Below, one piece after another: positions 34,566 through 45,393 of a stretch of 64,000 bases of DNA. The stretch's first letter is position 1, and each line of letters starts with the position of its first letter. Location: contig JABFRB010000043.1 of assembly GCA_013141385.1 (NCBI GenBank), positions 1-64,000 on the forward strand, written 5' to 3'. The notes beneath the pieces are model-generated. The model was not told the origin of the DNA, made no database searches, and was given only the letters and a program-made list of their open reading frames with translations. Source of the DNA: Bacteroidales bacterium (GTDB taxonomy: Bacteria; Bacteroidota; Bacteroidia; Bacteroidales; Tenuifilaceae). The translations under genes and the position numbers were made by a program.

Positions 34566-35172
34566 CTATCTTTTCCTTGCTTTTGTAAATGGTATTAGCA
34601 TTGGCACTTCGCGTTGATATGCGATATATGAATCGCCAAATTCTAAGATAAGTTTATCCTCTTCGAGTTTTGTTCCAATAATAACGTAAATGGTAAGTAT
34701 TGTATTCGCAACCACATCGCACATTCTATGTGTTTGGCACCACAAATAAATGATTAAAGCAAGATACATCGGATGTCGCATAATGCCGAGCAAGCCGTGC
34801 TTTTTTATTTCATTGGTTGAATCTGTTTTTGCTTGTTTACCGAAATTCAATATTTGGCGTATTCCAAAAAACGATAATGAATCATAATCGATGAAAAAAG
34901 CCCAGAAAAACAATAACAACGAACCAGTAGTGAGTACATATCGAATAATACTTAACACGGGGGTGTAGGCTATAATTACTTCACTCTCGAATTGTGTAGA
35001 ATAGTTAAAATGGAATAAGCAGAATTATTGAAATGAGTATGTAAAATAGCCGATAAAAAGCGTAGTACTTTTTTAATAACCTACTCATCAGATTGGTAAA
35101 CCTGATGCTGATTAGATAGCTATGAAGTGCACAGTATGCTATCCATAATACTGAAAACATAAGGTATTTCAT
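34566..35172 (-). pseudogene. NnrU / isoprenylcysteine-methyltransferase-like membrane protein, frameshifted
   Basis: The reading frame from ATG 35172 (MKYLMFSVLWIAYCALHSYLI) ends at a TAA after ILLIPF. The next frame continues as NYSTQFESEV and joins the open part at 34566-34958. The break is in a run of T (complement of aaaa at 35007-35010), which has one base too many; total length 607 nt. Together they form a ~201-residue protein with four or five helices and the C-terminal block HGLLGIMRHPMYLALI and KLEEDKLILEFGDSYIAYQREVPMLIPF. That block matches the phospholipid/isoprenylcysteine methyltransferase (NnrU/ICMT) family, with the SAM-binding GIxRHPxY motif. A sequencing error in the homopolymer could restore it. 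Confidence 0.75.
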
Positions 35173-35344
35173 ATCTAAAGTTTTAGTTTGTTGTAATGTT
35201 TGATTATCCTGAAATCTGCATTATTGGGTTTTAACCATTCAGTTGTACGATTATTTCGTACAACTTAGAAAACCCTTCTGAATAAAGTTTTTTTTAAGAT
35301 CACTCCAGTACCTTTAGGGGTTTAGCTCTAGGTCGACACACATA

Positions 35345-35815
35345 TTATTTTTTCCTTATCCCTTTAACTTCATATTTATCATACATACCATTTAACCCTA
35401 ATTCAATTTTTATAATAATTGTATCTAATCCAACAAAATAACCTTGAAAAAAATTACGCCCACCCAATGGATAATTTGTCTGTGATAAAACTCCATCCAA
35501 TGAAACAACAGGGTACATTGTTTGTGTTATAAAAACATTATCTACTTTACCCATTGTATCGTTTCCGAACTTAATGGCTAATCTATTGGTATCATATAAC
35601 CCAATATTTGAAGTAGTTGTTTTAGTACTAAGAATTGTATTTCTCCATCCATTTATACAATCCGAGGATAAATCATAACACATGCCAACACTGCTTTTAG
35701 TTGTTGTGAAATTGAATAATCCAGTATACTGTTTTCTAAAATTCCCATTATCGGAATCATTCTTTTTATCACAACCAAAAAATAAAAAAGGAATTAGAAT
35801 TATTAATTTTTTCAT
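35345..35815 (-). CDS. Small lipoprotein of unknown function
   Basis: 156 residues with a lipoprotein signal (MKKLIILIPFLFFGC, lipid Cys at residue 15). The mature part starts with Asp/Asn-rich linker and contains two Cys residues (GMCYDLSSDC) which may form a disulphide. No known domain recognised. AT-rich single gene in an accessory patch. Confidence 0.7.
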   Translation of the reverse strand: MKKLIILIPFLFFGCDKKNDSDNGNFRKQYTGLFNFTTTKSSVGMCYDLSSDCINGWRNTILSTKTTTSNIGLYDTNRLAIKFGNDTMGKVDNVFITQTMYPVVSLDGVLSQTNYPLGGRNFFQGYFVGLDTIIIKIELGLNGMYDKYEVKGIRKK

Positions 35816-35914
35816 ATTATATAAATTGGTATTGCTTTTTTGGTTCTACTCCAGCACAGGCTAAAAATCTGCGCTAGCTGGGGGTGCATTGGTTGCTGTA
35901 TTTTATTGTATTTT

Positions 35915-36799
35915 TCATCTTAGTTTCTTTAAATCTATTTCACCTATTTCAATATCATGTTTTCTATTTGTAGGGAAACTAGTAAAACCAGGCCTTACAA
36001 TATCAGTTCTAGTCTCATGATGATATGCAGATAAAATCCCAGTTATTAAAAATTGAAGTCCAAAATGAAATTCATTTTCATCCGAATGATTAAAACCCAA
36101 ATATTTTGCTTTTTTGTCAAAGTTATCCTCACTATTTGGTCGCTTTTTAAATATTGAAAATGAGTCCAATGAAATTATCTGACCTATACACCTATCGAAA
36201 TAATCATCTGTATGAATTTTCTTTATTTTGGCAAAAATCCATTTGCATCTATCGTCAAAACTCTTGTCTATCTTAATTTTATTTGAGAATGAAATTAAAC
36301 AAGAATTAGGACTTCTAACTATATTTTTTTCTCTGTTTTTAAAACTACATAATTCAACTGCTTCTGCTAAAGATTTTAATTCATCTTCAAGTTGGCTCTC
36401 ATATAGATTTTTCTTAACCGAGATTATTGAAATAACACCCTCAGGTGGAACAATTACAAATTCCTCAAATTGCTCATAAATCGGATAATTCGTTGAATCA
36501 TATACTATAATATCAAGTTGAGAACTATGTCTGTCTACTTCATCATTACGTCGAGTCCTATCATGGTCTCCTACTTTTGTAGCTGGTCTCAAAATGAATC
36601 CAGAATATGCTCTTAAGTTTTTTGGTAAATGTTTATTCAGGAATGACCTTAAAATACTTTCAATATACCGACCTTCCTCCGCAACATGATCAGAACCTGT
36701 CTTTTTCTGAGATGGAATCAAGGTTTCAATATTTTTGTAAATCGCAAGAATTGATTTTGTCTCTGCGTTAAAAAATTCTCTAACTCTTTCTCCTTTCAT
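35915..36799 (-). CDS. DUF6602-like protein (putative nuclease)
   Basis: 294 residues. The conserved core RHSSQLDIIVYDSTNYPIYE, then PPEGVISIISVKKNLYESQLEDEL has the Asp...Glu-x-Lys spacing of a PD-(D/E)xK-like fold, and the N-terminal SDHVAEEGRYIESILRSFLNKHLP matches DUF6602 proteins. Such proteins are often near phage-defence genes. It is 34 nt from the FRG gene on the same strand, so the two are probably one operon. Nuclease activity is inferred. Confidence 0.7.
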   Translation of the reverse strand: MKGERVREFFNAETKSILAIYKNIETLIPSQKKTGSDHVAEEGRYIESILRSFLNKHLPKNLRAYSGFILRPATKVGDHDRTRRNDEVDRHSSQLDIIVYDSTNYPIYEQFEEFVIVPPEGVISIISVKKNLYESQLEDELKSLAEAVELCSFKNREKNIVRSPNSCLISFSNKIKIDKSFDDRCKWIFAKIKKIHTDDYFDRCIGQIISLDSFSIFKKRPNSEDNFDKKAKYLGFNHSDENEFHFGLQFLITGILSAYHHETRTDIVRPGFTSFPTNRKHDIEIGEIDLKKLR

Positions 36800-36833
36800 G
36801 ATGCAGTGAGTGTCTTGTTAATATTACAATAAA

Positions 36834-37718
36834 CTAACCGTTAGCGGTTGGCATTTTGGTTCTTCTATGATGTGTTGTTTCAAATTTCGAAAATTGTCTC
36901 CTTAAATATTTAGCCTGATTCTCTATTTCAGGAAATAAAGTACTTTCATTAATTCCAAGTGCATCAAGATCATCAAGTAATTGCCTTTTACATTTCTTAT
37001 CCGTTTTCAGGTTAATTCCGTTTACTTCTAAATTCAAAATCCAATCACTTGGAATTGTGGCTGGGTCTTTCTTAGAACCATTTATACCAAAAATTAAAAA
37101 TGCTCCATTCTGTTTTAATATTCTATTGTTATTGAGTTTAACTTTAACGGCTACAACTCTTGCAAAGTCCTGATGATAAATTACTGGAAGAAATTGTGGC
37201 TTTTCTTCTCGAATTTCATGTAGCAAATATTGTATTGGGACTTCATTGTTAAATGCTTTCGTTGTTGACTTTTCAAGAGAGTCGATTTCAAAATCATAAG
37301 GTCGCTTTGAAATGTTTGCAAGTATGCTAACGGTGTCGCTGTCATAGAATTTTATGTCAGTTTTAGGTATTTTGAAAACTAAAACTTCACCATCTGCCTT
37401 ATCAGCTAACTCATTGCATGCGAAGTAAAGTGCAACAAGCGGATTAGTTGTAATATCAAGAATCCTTGTTGGAATACCATAATGCTGCATTTTTACTAAT
37501 TTTTCCAACGCTGTTTTTTCGTTAATGAAGTCATTGGGTGTTCGAAGAATGATTTCTTTAAAAAACCTATCTTCATTTCGAATAAATCTTCGTCTATAAA
37601 TGCTTGGTTTTAGTTCAAAATCCTTATCAGAATGTCCACGATAATAATATTCGTAGTTATTGGATTTCGAAATCTTCTGCAGTTGGGTGATAAAATCGAG
37701 TATTTTTTCTATAGCCAT
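36834..37718 (-). CDS. FRG-domain protein
   Basis: 294 residues. The FRG domain spans ~15-230 with its signatures: YYYRGHSDKDFELKPSIYR, KMQHYGIPTRILDITTNPL and VALYFACNE. The conserved Arg-Gly and His-Tyr-Gly are reminiscent of ADP-ribosyltransferase folds, and FRG proteins recur in defence islands. C-terminal ~60 residues are charged and helical. Upstream partner of the DUF6602 protein. Function unknown. Confidence 0.8.
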   Translation of the reverse strand: MAIEKILDFITQLQKISKSNNYEYYYRGHSDKDFELKPSIYRRRFIRNEDRFFKEIILRTPNDFINEKTALEKLVKMQHYGIPTRILDITTNPLVALYFACNELADKADGEVLVFKIPKTDIKFYDSDTVSILANISKRPYDFEIDSLEKSTTKAFNNEVPIQYLLHEIREEKPQFLPVIYHQDFARVVAVKVKLNNNRILKQNGAFLIFGINGSKKDPATIPSDWILNLEVNGINLKTDKKCKRQLLDDLDALGINESTLFPEIENQAKYLRRQFSKFETTHHRRTKMPTANG

Positions 37719-37867
37719 TATTGATGTTTTAAAATGTGATAAAGGTTCATTTCTTTTGAACTTAATATGCTTGCCCCTAACTCTTCAGACCCATAAACCC
37801 AAATTAAAAGTCCAAGTCCGATATTCCAATCCCCTTTACGAAATTATAAATAATTGTTAAACAACCA

Positions 37868-37902
37868 AATAAAAAAGGGTTGGAAAATTCCAACCCTTTT
37901 TA
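37868..37902 (-). terminator. Rho-independent terminator after the TPR gene
   Basis: aaaaagggttggaa pairs with ttccaacccttttt with a T-run on each side; 20 nt downstream of the TPR gene stop, ends the citrate synthase-TPR transcript. Confidence 0.85.
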
Positions 37903-37921
37903 GTTATAGAGATTAGTGATA

Positions 37922-38596
37922 CTACAAATCCATAAGGAATTCGTACATCTCCGAGGCGTTTTTGTTTTCGGGATCGAGTTCCATGGCTCTTTTGAAATGA
38001 ACTTTGGCTTTTTCGTAGTTGAAGTTTTTCATGTAGGTGCGGCCTAAGTGGTACAGCGCGGAGATATGCTGATCACAGGTGGAGCAGCTGCTCAAAAGCT
38101 TCTCGAAATGATCAATTGCTTCATCGTATTTTCCTGCCGATTTTAGGGCAACGCCCATGTAGTAGTTAGCCATTTGCGTTTCGGGGCAGTATTCGAGTAG
38201 CTTCCTATACGATTCAATGCTCTGCTCCTCCTTCCCTAGGTGGTAATAGCATAATCCTAGCCAGAGGTAGGTCATTGGTAGGTATTTACCCGAATCGATG
38301 ATTTTATTAAATACTTCAGTTGCTTCGATAAAAAGGGTGGATCTGTACAGAACAACTCCCATCCTATACAAAACATATGGACTGTTAGGTTTAATATCGA
38401 GCACTCTTTTATAGCAGCTGATTGATTTAACCATCTCGCCAAGTATGTAGTAAATATTGGCTAACTCCATCAAAAGATGGATGCTATCGGGATGCTCTTT
38501 CAGGTTTGCCTCAAATTGTTCTGCTGATTCTTTTAAATTACCCTCGAGTAATAAATCGTATGCTTTTTCAAGTCGTTTATCTAAATATTGGTTCAT
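37922..38596 (-). CDS. Tetratricopeptide-repeat protein
   Basis: 224 residues made of about five TPR motifs (AYDLLLEGNLKESAEQF, IYYILGEMVKSISCYKRVLD, GVVLYRSTLFIEATEVFN, GLCYYHLGKEEQSIESYRKL, MGVALKSAGKYDEAIDHFEKLL, then KAKVHFKRAMELDPEN). No signal peptide, so cytosolic. It follows the citrate synthase gene by 17 nt; protein-protein scaffold, partner unknown. Confidence 0.85.
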   Translation of the reverse strand: MNQYLDKRLEKAYDLLLEGNLKESAEQFEANLKEHPDSIHLLMELANIYYILGEMVKSISCYKRVLDIKPNSPYVLYRMGVVLYRSTLFIEATEVFNKIIDSGKYLPMTYLWLGLCYYHLGKEEQSIESYRKLLEYCPETQMANYYMGVALKSAGKYDEAIDHFEKLLSSCSTCDQHISALYHLGRTYMKNFNYEKAKVHFKRAMELDPENKNASEMYEFLMDL

Positions 38597-38613
38597 AGTT
38601 TTTGTATATTAGA

Positions 38614-39984
38614 TTAAGTTAATTCCTGACGGTTTACAATTGGAACATAATCCTGTTTTCCGAAAACGCTCTTAAATGCAGGGCGTATAATTCGCTTTCC
38701 AGAGAATGTTAACTCTTCGATACGGTGTGTACACCATCCAGAAATTCTCGCCATTGCGAAAAGAGGCGTGAATAGCTCCTTGGGTATATCGATACAGGAA
38801 TAAACAAAGCCAGAGTAAAAATCAACATTTATACATACAACTTTAGTTGATTGTTCGCCCTTGAATATTCTAAATACCTCTGGTGTAATACTATCGACCA
38901 GTTCATAGAGTTGGAATTCGTCCAACCTGTTTTTCTCAATTGCCAGCTCCCTTGCTTTCTCTCTTAGGAGTGCAGCACGAGGATCGGAGATTGTGTAAAC
39001 CGCATGGCCTATGCCATAAATCTTCCCAGTTTTATCGAATGCTTGTTTGTTCAATATCTTCAAAAGGTACTGCTCAACCTCTTTTGTGTCTTTCCAATTG
39101 GTTACATTCAATTTTATATTATCCATCATGTCCAAAACCTTCAGGTTGGCACCACCGTGTAAAGGCCCTTTTAATGATGCAATTGCCGATGTAACTGCTG
39201 AGTATATATCCGTTTCGCTTGAGCTGGTCACCCTCATTGTAAAGGTTGAGTTATTCCCCCCACCGTGCTCTGCATGAAGAACAAGTGCTAGATCGAGCAA
39301 ATCCGCTTCAAGTTTGGTATACCTTGAGCATTCCCCTTTTACCATATATAGGAAGTTTTCGGCAACGGTAAGATCTTCGCGTGGATATCGGATAGATAGT
39401 GTTTTCCCTTGGTAAGCATGGCTAAACGCTTGATATGAGTAGGCAATAATTGATGGAAATTTTGCAATGATATTCAGGGTTTGCGTAATCATGTTGGGGA
39501 GAGAGATATTATCTGCCTCGTCATCGAGAATGTAAAGTCCTAGAACAGAACGGGCTAACATGTTAAGCACATCCTTCCCTTTCATCGAGAGTATCATATC
39601 CTTAATAAACGAATCAGGAAGCGCTCTTAGGTGAGCCATGTGAGCGGAAAACTTTTTGAGTTCCTCCTTGGTTGGGAGTTTTCCTGTTAGGAGCAGAAAT
39701 ACCGTTTCGTCGAATCCATGGCGATCCTCTTTCTGAAATCCTTGGGTTATATCCTCAATATTAATTCCTCTATAAAGCAACCTTCCAGGGATAGCCACAA
39801 CCTTATCATCCTCCTTCTTGTACCCTACAACATCTCCAATATTGGTTAATCCGGCTAATACACCTGTACCATCTCTATTCCTAAGGCCTCTTTTAACGTC
39901 AAACTTCTCGAAAAGTTCTGGATCAATTTTGCATGATTGTTTAATTGAATCGCTTAGCTGAGATAAAAACTTTGTGTCTTCCAT
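38614..39984 (-). CDS. gltA: Citrate synthase
   Basis: 456 residues, the longer form found in Bacteroidota. Catalytic-site features are LHAEHGGGNNSTFT, LKGPLHGGANLKVLDMMD and GIGHAVYTISDPRA with the three His/Asp positions. The N-terminal 60 residues (KIDPELFEKFDVKRGLRNRDGTGVLAGLTNI) are an extension. It condenses acetyl-CoA and oxaloacetate. Forms a cluster with isocitrate dehydrogenase and aconitase (aconitase, isocitrate dehydrogenase, citrate synthase order on the minus strand). Confidence 0.93.
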   Translation of the reverse strand: MEDTKFLSQLSDSIKQSCKIDPELFEKFDVKRGLRNRDGTGVLAGLTNIGDVVGYKKEDDKVVAIPGRLLYRGINIEDITQGFQKEDRHGFDETVFLLLTGKLPTKEELKKFSAHMAHLRALPDSFIKDMILSMKGKDVLNMLARSVLGLYILDDEADNISLPNMITQTLNIIAKFPSIIAYSYQAFSHAYQGKTLSIRYPREDLTVAENFLYMVKGECSRYTKLEADLLDLALVLHAEHGGGNNSTFTMRVTSSSETDIYSAVTSAIASLKGPLHGGANLKVLDMMDNIKLNVTNWKDTKEVEQYLLKILNKQAFDKTGKIYGIGHAVYTISDPRAALLREKARELAIEKNRLDEFQLYELVDSITPEVFRIFKGEQSTKVVCINVDFYSGFVYSCIDIPKELFTPLFAMARISGWCTHRIEELTFSGKRIIRPAFKSVFGKQDYVPIVNRQELT

Positions 39985-40002
39985 AGTACAAGGGTTTGAA
40001 TG

Positions 40003-41274
40003 TTATGATTTGATGTGAGATATAATAGCGTCTGCAAATTCAGAGGTTTTAAGCAGGGTGGCATTATCCATTAATCGGTGAAAATCGTAGGTAACTTTTT
40101 TGCTTAGGATTGCTTGCTCAAGTCCGCTATAAATTTTCTGAGCAACTTCGTTCCATCCAAGGTATTCGAACATCAATGCACCTGAAAGGACTACTGATCC
40201 TGGGTTTACTTTATCCTGATCGGCATATTTTGGGGCAGTTCCATGGGTTGCCTCAAATATTGCATGACCCGTTTCGAAATTGATATTTGCACCGGGGGCA
40301 ATGCCAATACCGCCAACTATGGCTGCAAGGGCATCGGAAATGTAATCGCCATTGAGATTCAGAGTGGCAATAACCGAGTACTCTGCGGGTCGGGTAAGGA
40401 TTTGCTGTAGGAAGGCATCAGCAATTACATCTTTTATAATCACTTTGCCCGAAGTTTCGGCTTGTTTTAATGCATCATTTGCGGCTGATTCGCCTTTTAC
40501 TTCGGCAATTCTCTTATGCTGATTCCAGGTAAATACCTGATTGCCAAATTCCTTTTCGGCAAGGGCATAACCCCATTTCATGAAAGCTCCTTCGGTATAT
40601 TTCATGATATTCCCTTTGTGAACAAGGGTTACAGAAGGTAGTTTTTTGCTGATAGCGAATTTTATTGCCTGCCTAACTAATCTCTCAGTTCCCTCAAGCG
40701 ATACTGGTTTTATCCCAATTGATGCGGTTAAGGGAAATCTAATCGATTTTACCTTCATCTCATCAAGTAGAAATTTCTTTATTTTCTCGGCTTCGGGTGT
40801 GCCGTGCATGTACTCAATTCCAGCGTATATATCTTCTGTATTCTCCCTGAAAATATGCATGTTTACAAACTCAGGATGCTTTACAGGGCTAGGAACTCCT
40901 GCAAAATACCGAACGGGCCTGTAGCAGGTATACAAATCTAATTCCTGACGCAGGGCAACATTCAACGAGCGCATTCCACCACCAATGGGTGTTGTTAATG
41001 GTCCTTTGATACCAACCAAGTATTCCTTGAAATCGGATAAAGTCTCCTCTGGCAACCAACTTCCAGTTTTATTGAAAGCTTTTTCACCAGCAAGAACTTC
41101 TCTCCACATTATCTTCTTTTTCCCTTTGTACACATTTTCAACGGCAGTATCGAATATTCGTACGGATGCTTTCCAAATATCAGGTCCTGTTCCATCCCCC
41201 TCAATGAAAGGAATTATTGGGAAATCGGGTACAGTTAAATTACCATTGTTTACTTTTATTTTTTCTGCTTGCAT
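40003..41274 (-). CDS. icd: Isocitrate dehydrogenase, NADP-dependent
   Basis: 423 residues, E. coli Icd-like. Substrate loop [19 protein letters not shown] with its Ser, [27 protein letters not shown] and [17 protein letters not shown]; the Lys-Tyr in APKYA is the NADP determinant. Makes 2-oxoglutarate and NADPH. The gap to citrate synthase is 18 nt. Confidence 0.95.
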   Translation of the reverse strand: MQAEKIKVNNGNLTVPDFPIIPFIEGDGTGPDIWKASVRIFDTAVENVYKGKKKIMWREVLAGEKAFNKTGSWLPEETLSDFKEYLVGIKGPLTTPIGGGMRSLNVALRQELDLYTCYRPVRYFAGVPSPVKHPEFVNMHIFRENTEDIYAGIEYMHGTPEAEKIKKFLLDEMKVKSIRFPLTASIGIKPVSLEGTERLVRQAIKFAISKKLPSVTLVHKGNIMKYTEGAFMKWGYALAEKEFGNQVFTWNQHKRIAEVKGESAANDALKQAETSGKVIIKDVIADAFLQQILTRPAEYSVIATLNLNGDYISDALAAIVGGIGIAPGANINFETGHAIFEATHGTAPKYADQDKVNPGSVVLSGALMFEYLGWNEVAQKIYSGLEQAILSKKVTYDFHRLMDNATLLKTSEFADAIISHIKS

Positions 41275-41360
41275 AGGGTTAGGATATTTTGTTTTTTTAT
41301 TGCTTTTTGCTTGTGTTATATTGAGGTAAAAGGGGCTATAACAGAGTGGTGTCGTGGTTT

Positions 41361-41382
41361 CCCCTCCTTTTTTAAGGAGGGG
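41361..41382. repeat. Short palindrome in the aconitase-isocitrate dehydrogenase gap
   Basis: cccctcct pairs with aggagggg around a 6-base T/A loop, followed by gggtaggggtgg. A frequent intergenic hairpin in Bacteroidota; it may attenuate or process the message. Confidence 0.6.
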
Positions 41383-41425
41383 GTAGGGGTGGTTTGATAT
41401 TAGTTTTTATAGTTAACATACTCGT

Positions 41426-43699
41426 TCACAACTTATTTTCACTTGCCTCTCTTATCAAATTCAAAGCACTTCCTGCCTTAAACCACTCAATTTGCGATTC
41501 ATTATAGGTATGGTTTGCAAGGATTATCTCCTGCTTTCCATCTGAGTGGTTTAAAACAATTTTGAGCTGATTTCCTTCCGAGAAATTGGCTAAGCCAGTA
41601 ATATCGAGCCTATCGCCTTCCTGAAATTTGTTGTAATCATCCTTATTTGAGAATGTGAGTGCAAGAACGCCCTGCTTTTTCAGGTTTGTTTCGTGGATAC
41701 GGGCAAACGATTTCACTAGCACCGCTTTAACATTTAAAAATCGGGGCTCCATTGCAGCGTGCTCTCTCGACGATCCTTCTCCAAAATTCTCCTCGCCCAC
41801 TACAATAGAACCTAAGCCCGATTCTTTATAATACCTTGCAACCTGAGGCACTGCCTCGTATTTCCCCGATATCTGATTTAAAATGCAATTTGTTTGATCG
41901 TTAAATGAATTTACTGCACCAATCATGTAGTTATTCGAAATATTATCGAGATGTCCTCTGTATTTTAGCCAAATACCTGCCATTGATATATGATCGGTGG
42001 TGCATTTCCCCTTGGCCTTAATTAGCAATGGCAAACCTATATAGTCCTTCCCATCCCATCTCTGAAATGGTTCGAGAGCCTGTAAACGCTCGGAATTTGG
42101 ATCGATTTTTATTGATATATTACTTTTATCCTTTGCAGGATTTTGGAATCCGCTGTTGATATTTCCGAAACCTTGAGGGGGAAGATCAAACCCTTTGGGT
42201 TCACTTAGTTTTACCTGTTCTCCTTCGGCGTTGATTAGGGTATCGGTTAGTGGGTTGAATGTTAAATCTCCAGCAATTGCAAGAGCAGTAACTATTTCGG
42301 GCGATGCAACAAATGCATTGGTGTTAGGGTTTCCATCGGTTCGTTTTGCAAAATTCCTGTTGAATGAGTGTATTACAGTGTTTACCTGTTTTTTGTCAGC
42401 ACCTTCCCGATCCCATTGCCCAATACAAGGTCCACAGGCGTTAGCGAATAGTTTTCCGCCTATTCTTTCAAATGTGTTAATAAAACCATCGCGAACTGCG
42501 ATAGATCGAATTTGTTCGGAACCTGGGGTGATTGTAAACCCTGCCTTTGTCATTAATTTTTTTGTTATGGCATCCCGTGCTATTGATGCTGCACGTGAAA
42601 GATCTTCGTATGATGAGTTGGTACACGATCCAATAAGTCCATACTCAATTTTTGTAGGCCAACCGTTCTTCTCAGCAGCCTCTTTCATCTTGGATATTGG
42701 GGTTGCCAAATCGGGTGTGAATGGGCCATTTATGTATGGCTCCAGCTCCGAAAGGTTAATTTCTATAAGTTGATCATAGTATTTTTCAGGATCAGCATAA
42801 ACCTCTGGGTCGGCAATTAAATGTTGTTTGATATTCCCTGCCAAATCCGCAACCTCTTTACGACCAGTTGATACTAGGTATTTCGACATTGCCTCGTCAT
42901 ACCCAAATATTGAGCAGGTTGCGCCAACCTCGGCACCCATGTTGCATATTGTGGCTTTGCCAGTGCATGAAAGCGATTCAGCACCCTCACCGAAGTATTC
43001 AATAATACATCCAGTTCCCCCTTTAACCGTTAGGATTCCGGCCACTTTTAGTATGATATCTTTAGCGGTAGCCCATCCATTCAATCGCCCGGTTAGCTTA
43101 ACTCCTATAAGGTTAGGGAATTTTAGTTCCCATCCCATACCCGACATTACATCAACGGCATCGGCTCCGCCAACACCAATTGCTATCATGCCCAATCCGC
43201 CTGCATTCACGGTGTGCGAATCGGTACCAATCATCATTCCGCCAGGGAATGCGTAGTTTTCCAGAACAATCTGGTGAATTATACCTGCTCCTGGTTTCCA
43301 AAAGCCAATATCGTACTTATCGCAAATTGTGCTAAGAAAATCGTAAACCTCTTTATTGGTAATGTTTGCTGTGTTTAAATCGGCCGCAGAACCTTCCTTT
43401 GCCATAATTAGGTGGTCGCAATGAACGGATGTTGGTACTGCACTTTGATCCTTTCCTGCCATTATAAATTGGAGTAATGCCATTTGAGCTGTTGCATCCT
43501 GCATGGCAACCCTATCGGGAGCAAATTCCACATAATCAACTCCTCGCTTTAATGGATGATAGCTATTTTTTGTGAATAAATGGCTATACAGAATCTTCTC
43601 GCTCAAAGTTAAAGGTCTACCAAGATCTTTCTTAACTTTTGAGATTATGAGGGGTAGTCCATCATAAAATGATTTTATCATCTGGAGGTCGAATATCAT
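41426..43699 (-). CDS. acnA: Aconitate hydratase
   Basis: 757 residues, the mitochondrial/AcnA-like form. The [4Fe-4S] Cys ligands are in [12 protein letters not shown] and [11 protein letters not shown]; active-site [22 protein letters not shown] and [19 protein letters not shown] also present. Isomerises citrate to isocitrate. First gene of the TCA cluster; the following gap has a short palindrome. Confidence 0.95.
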   Translation of the reverse strand: MIFDLQMIKSFYDGLPLIISKVKKDLGRPLTLSEKILYSHLFTKNSYHPLKRGVDYVEFAPDRVAMQDATAQMALLQFIMAGKDQSAVPTSVHCDHLIMAKEGSAADLNTANITNKEVYDFLSTICDKYDIGFWKPGAGIIHQIVLENYAFPGGMMIGTDSHTVNAGGLGMIAIGVGGADAVDVMSGMGWELKFPNLIGVKLTGRLNGWATAKDIILKVAGILTVKGGTGCIIEYFGEGAESLSCTGKATICNMGAEVGATCSIFGYDEAMSKYLVSTGRKEVADLAGNIKQHLIADPEVYADPEKYYDQLIEINLSELEPYINGPFTPDLATPISKMKEAAEKNGWPTKIEYGLIGSCTNSSYEDLSRAASIARDAITKKLMTKAGFTITPGSEQIRSIAVRDGFINTFERIGGKLFANACGPCIGQWDREGADKKQVNTVIHSFNRNFAKRTDGNPNTNAFVASPEIVTALAIAGDLTFNPLTDTLINAEGEQVKLSEPKGFDLPPQGFGNINSGFQNPAKDKSNISIKIDPNSERLQALEPFQRWDGKDYIGLPLLIKAKGKCTTDHISMAGIWLKYRGHLDNISNNYMIGAVNSFNDQTNCILNQISGKYEAVPQVARYYKESGLGSIVVGEENFGEGSSREHAAMEPRFLNVKAVLVKSFARIHETNLKKQGVLALTFSNKDDYNKFQEGDRLDITGLANFSEGNQLKIVLNHSDGKQEIILANHTYNESQIEWFKAGSALNLIREASENKL

Positions 43700-43915
43700 A
43701 AAATGATTATTTTTATTTTATTGATGAAAAATGTTTTATCAAGGCATCACTGAAAAACCTTGTATGTGTTATGAAACATTAAGGAAGGCGTTTTGTTTAC
43801 TTTTCAACAAGAAAAAGCTGCTCGTTTTTTAGCTAAAAATCCTTTTCTGGAAAATATCATCCCCGAAGGTGCATTTTTATCACCAAAGGGAATGATATAT
43901 CATCCTAAACCAAGC

Positions 43916-45238
43916 CTACAATACAAGATCTTTTTCGAATTGCTCCTTGTCAAACTTGTATTTATTTCCAAGAAATTCCATCAATTTTAAGGTATCCTCA
44001 AATGCATTTCCTAAACAGGTTGATGCCCCGGGCGAAGGGGTAATATTGAAGATGATATTTTCTCCAACTATCTTGGCCTCACCCATTTCAAGTTTTTTGG
44101 TGGTATTATTTATAATCTGAGGTCTTGTTCCTCCAATACCTTTTGCAAACTTTATTTCATCAAGTTTGATATTAGGAACAATCTTTTTAATCTCTTTTAA
44201 GAACGCACGTTTACCAATTGACGGTAAATCGTAAATAACGTTTTTAATAAGATAATTGAATATCACCTTATCAAATGTGATATTCAAAATGCTAATTATA
44301 GGTTTAATGCCAATGCCAAATGTTTTCCAATATTCGAAAAAGGTTGAGTTATTATACCTTTCAAGCAATAGAATTGGTTTTGCGGTAGGTCCAAACCTTG
44401 TAACATTCTCATCGTGTACTTCGGGATCGCCATGAATGGCGGCAAAAGGAAGTTTTGCAACCTGCATGGTATAAACCTTTCCGTTGAGTACCTTGGGCCC
44501 TGTGTAAAAACTTCCCGACATGGAGAGTATTGAGAAATTTTTACCATAACCAAGCGATTTTGCAATCTTTAAACTATGGCTACCAGCGGCAATTACAACG
44601 GCATTTGCCTCAAACTCGCCTTTATTGGTAAACAACTTGAAAGAATTGCCCTGCTTAACAATTTTTAAAACTTTTGTATTAAGATGAAATGATATATCTG
44701 GGTTTAGCTCTTTAGCATGGTCAACAAAGCAATGGCTTAACCTTCCAAAATCAACGGTATAACCATCTTCAGTGACTAAAGCTAAAAGTTCCTGACTTGG
44801 ATCTCGTCCCTCTAAAACCCTTGGTTCAATTCTACCAATCTCCTCCTTACCAATCATCCTGAGATTAGGAAAAAGCTGGCTGAATGTTTTATACCGTTCT
44901 CCTAATGTTTCAACCTGTTCCTTCCCAACTGCCAGAACCATCTTAGGAACCTTGATAAAGTAATTACACTTACAATCCCGAAATTTTTCATTTTCCAGAT
45001 ATTTCATCACCATATCAGCCATACGCTTAACCTTTTTGGCTTTTTCGAAGGTGTAATTGGTTTCAATATCACCAAAATGAAGGGTTTGGCTATTCATAGT
45101 AGAAGCAGAATTTACCAAACCAAAATCTGAATACTTTTCAATTAGGCCAATGTTTTTTACATCAGTGTATTTGCTTAAAGTGTAAAGAAGGGCTGTTCCA
45201 CTTACTCCGCCCCCAACGATTAAAACATCATGTTTCAT
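43916..45238 (-). CDS. FAD-dependent malate:quinone-oxidoreductase-like protein
   Basis: 440 residues. N-terminal FAD motif VLIVGGGVSGTALLYTL, followed by the Mqo-like block NSASTMNSQTLHFGDIETNYTF. The C-terminal NITPSPGASTCLGNAFED also fits this family. It would oxidise malate to oxaloacetate with electrons to quinone, feeding the citrate synthase next door. A related 2-hydroxyacid or glycerol-type dehydrogenase cannot be excluded. Separate transcript from aconitase by its direction of spacing (~217 nt). Confidence 0.8.
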   Translation of the reverse strand: MKHDVLIVGGGVSGTALLYTLSKYTDVKNIGLIEKYSDFGLVNSASTMNSQTLHFGDIETNYTFEKAKKVKRMADMVMKYLENEKFRDCKCNYFIKVPKMVLAVGKEQVETLGERYKTFSQLFPNLRMIGKEEIGRIEPRVLEGRDPSQELLALVTEDGYTVDFGRLSHCFVDHAKELNPDISFHLNTKVLKIVKQGNSFKLFTNKGEFEANAVVIAAGSHSLKIAKSLGYGKNFSILSMSGSFYTGPKVLNGKVYTMQVAKLPFAAIHGDPEVHDENVTRFGPTAKPILLLERYNNSTFFEYWKTFGIGIKPIISILNITFDKVIFNYLIKNVIYDLPSIGKRAFLKEIKKIVPNIKLDEIKFAKGIGGTRPQIINNTTKKLEMGEAKIVGENIIFNITPSPGASTCLGNAFEDTLKLMEFLGNKYKFDKEQFEKDLVL

Positions 45239-45393
45239 ATTTGATTAGAATAAACAAGGTTAATATTCAAATTTTTATTTAATTAACTTAAAACCATTTA
45301 TTGTGCTTTCCCATCATATTATCTTCACAATTAATATTTCTCTAAACAGAAAGACATTTCTTTATTTCTACTATTTATCAATTGTCTTCTTTA

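Noticed and set aside
43793-43990. 65-residue frame on the + strand
   Set aside because: Its end overlaps the well-supported Mqo-like gene in the opposite direction; no domain, no promoter.
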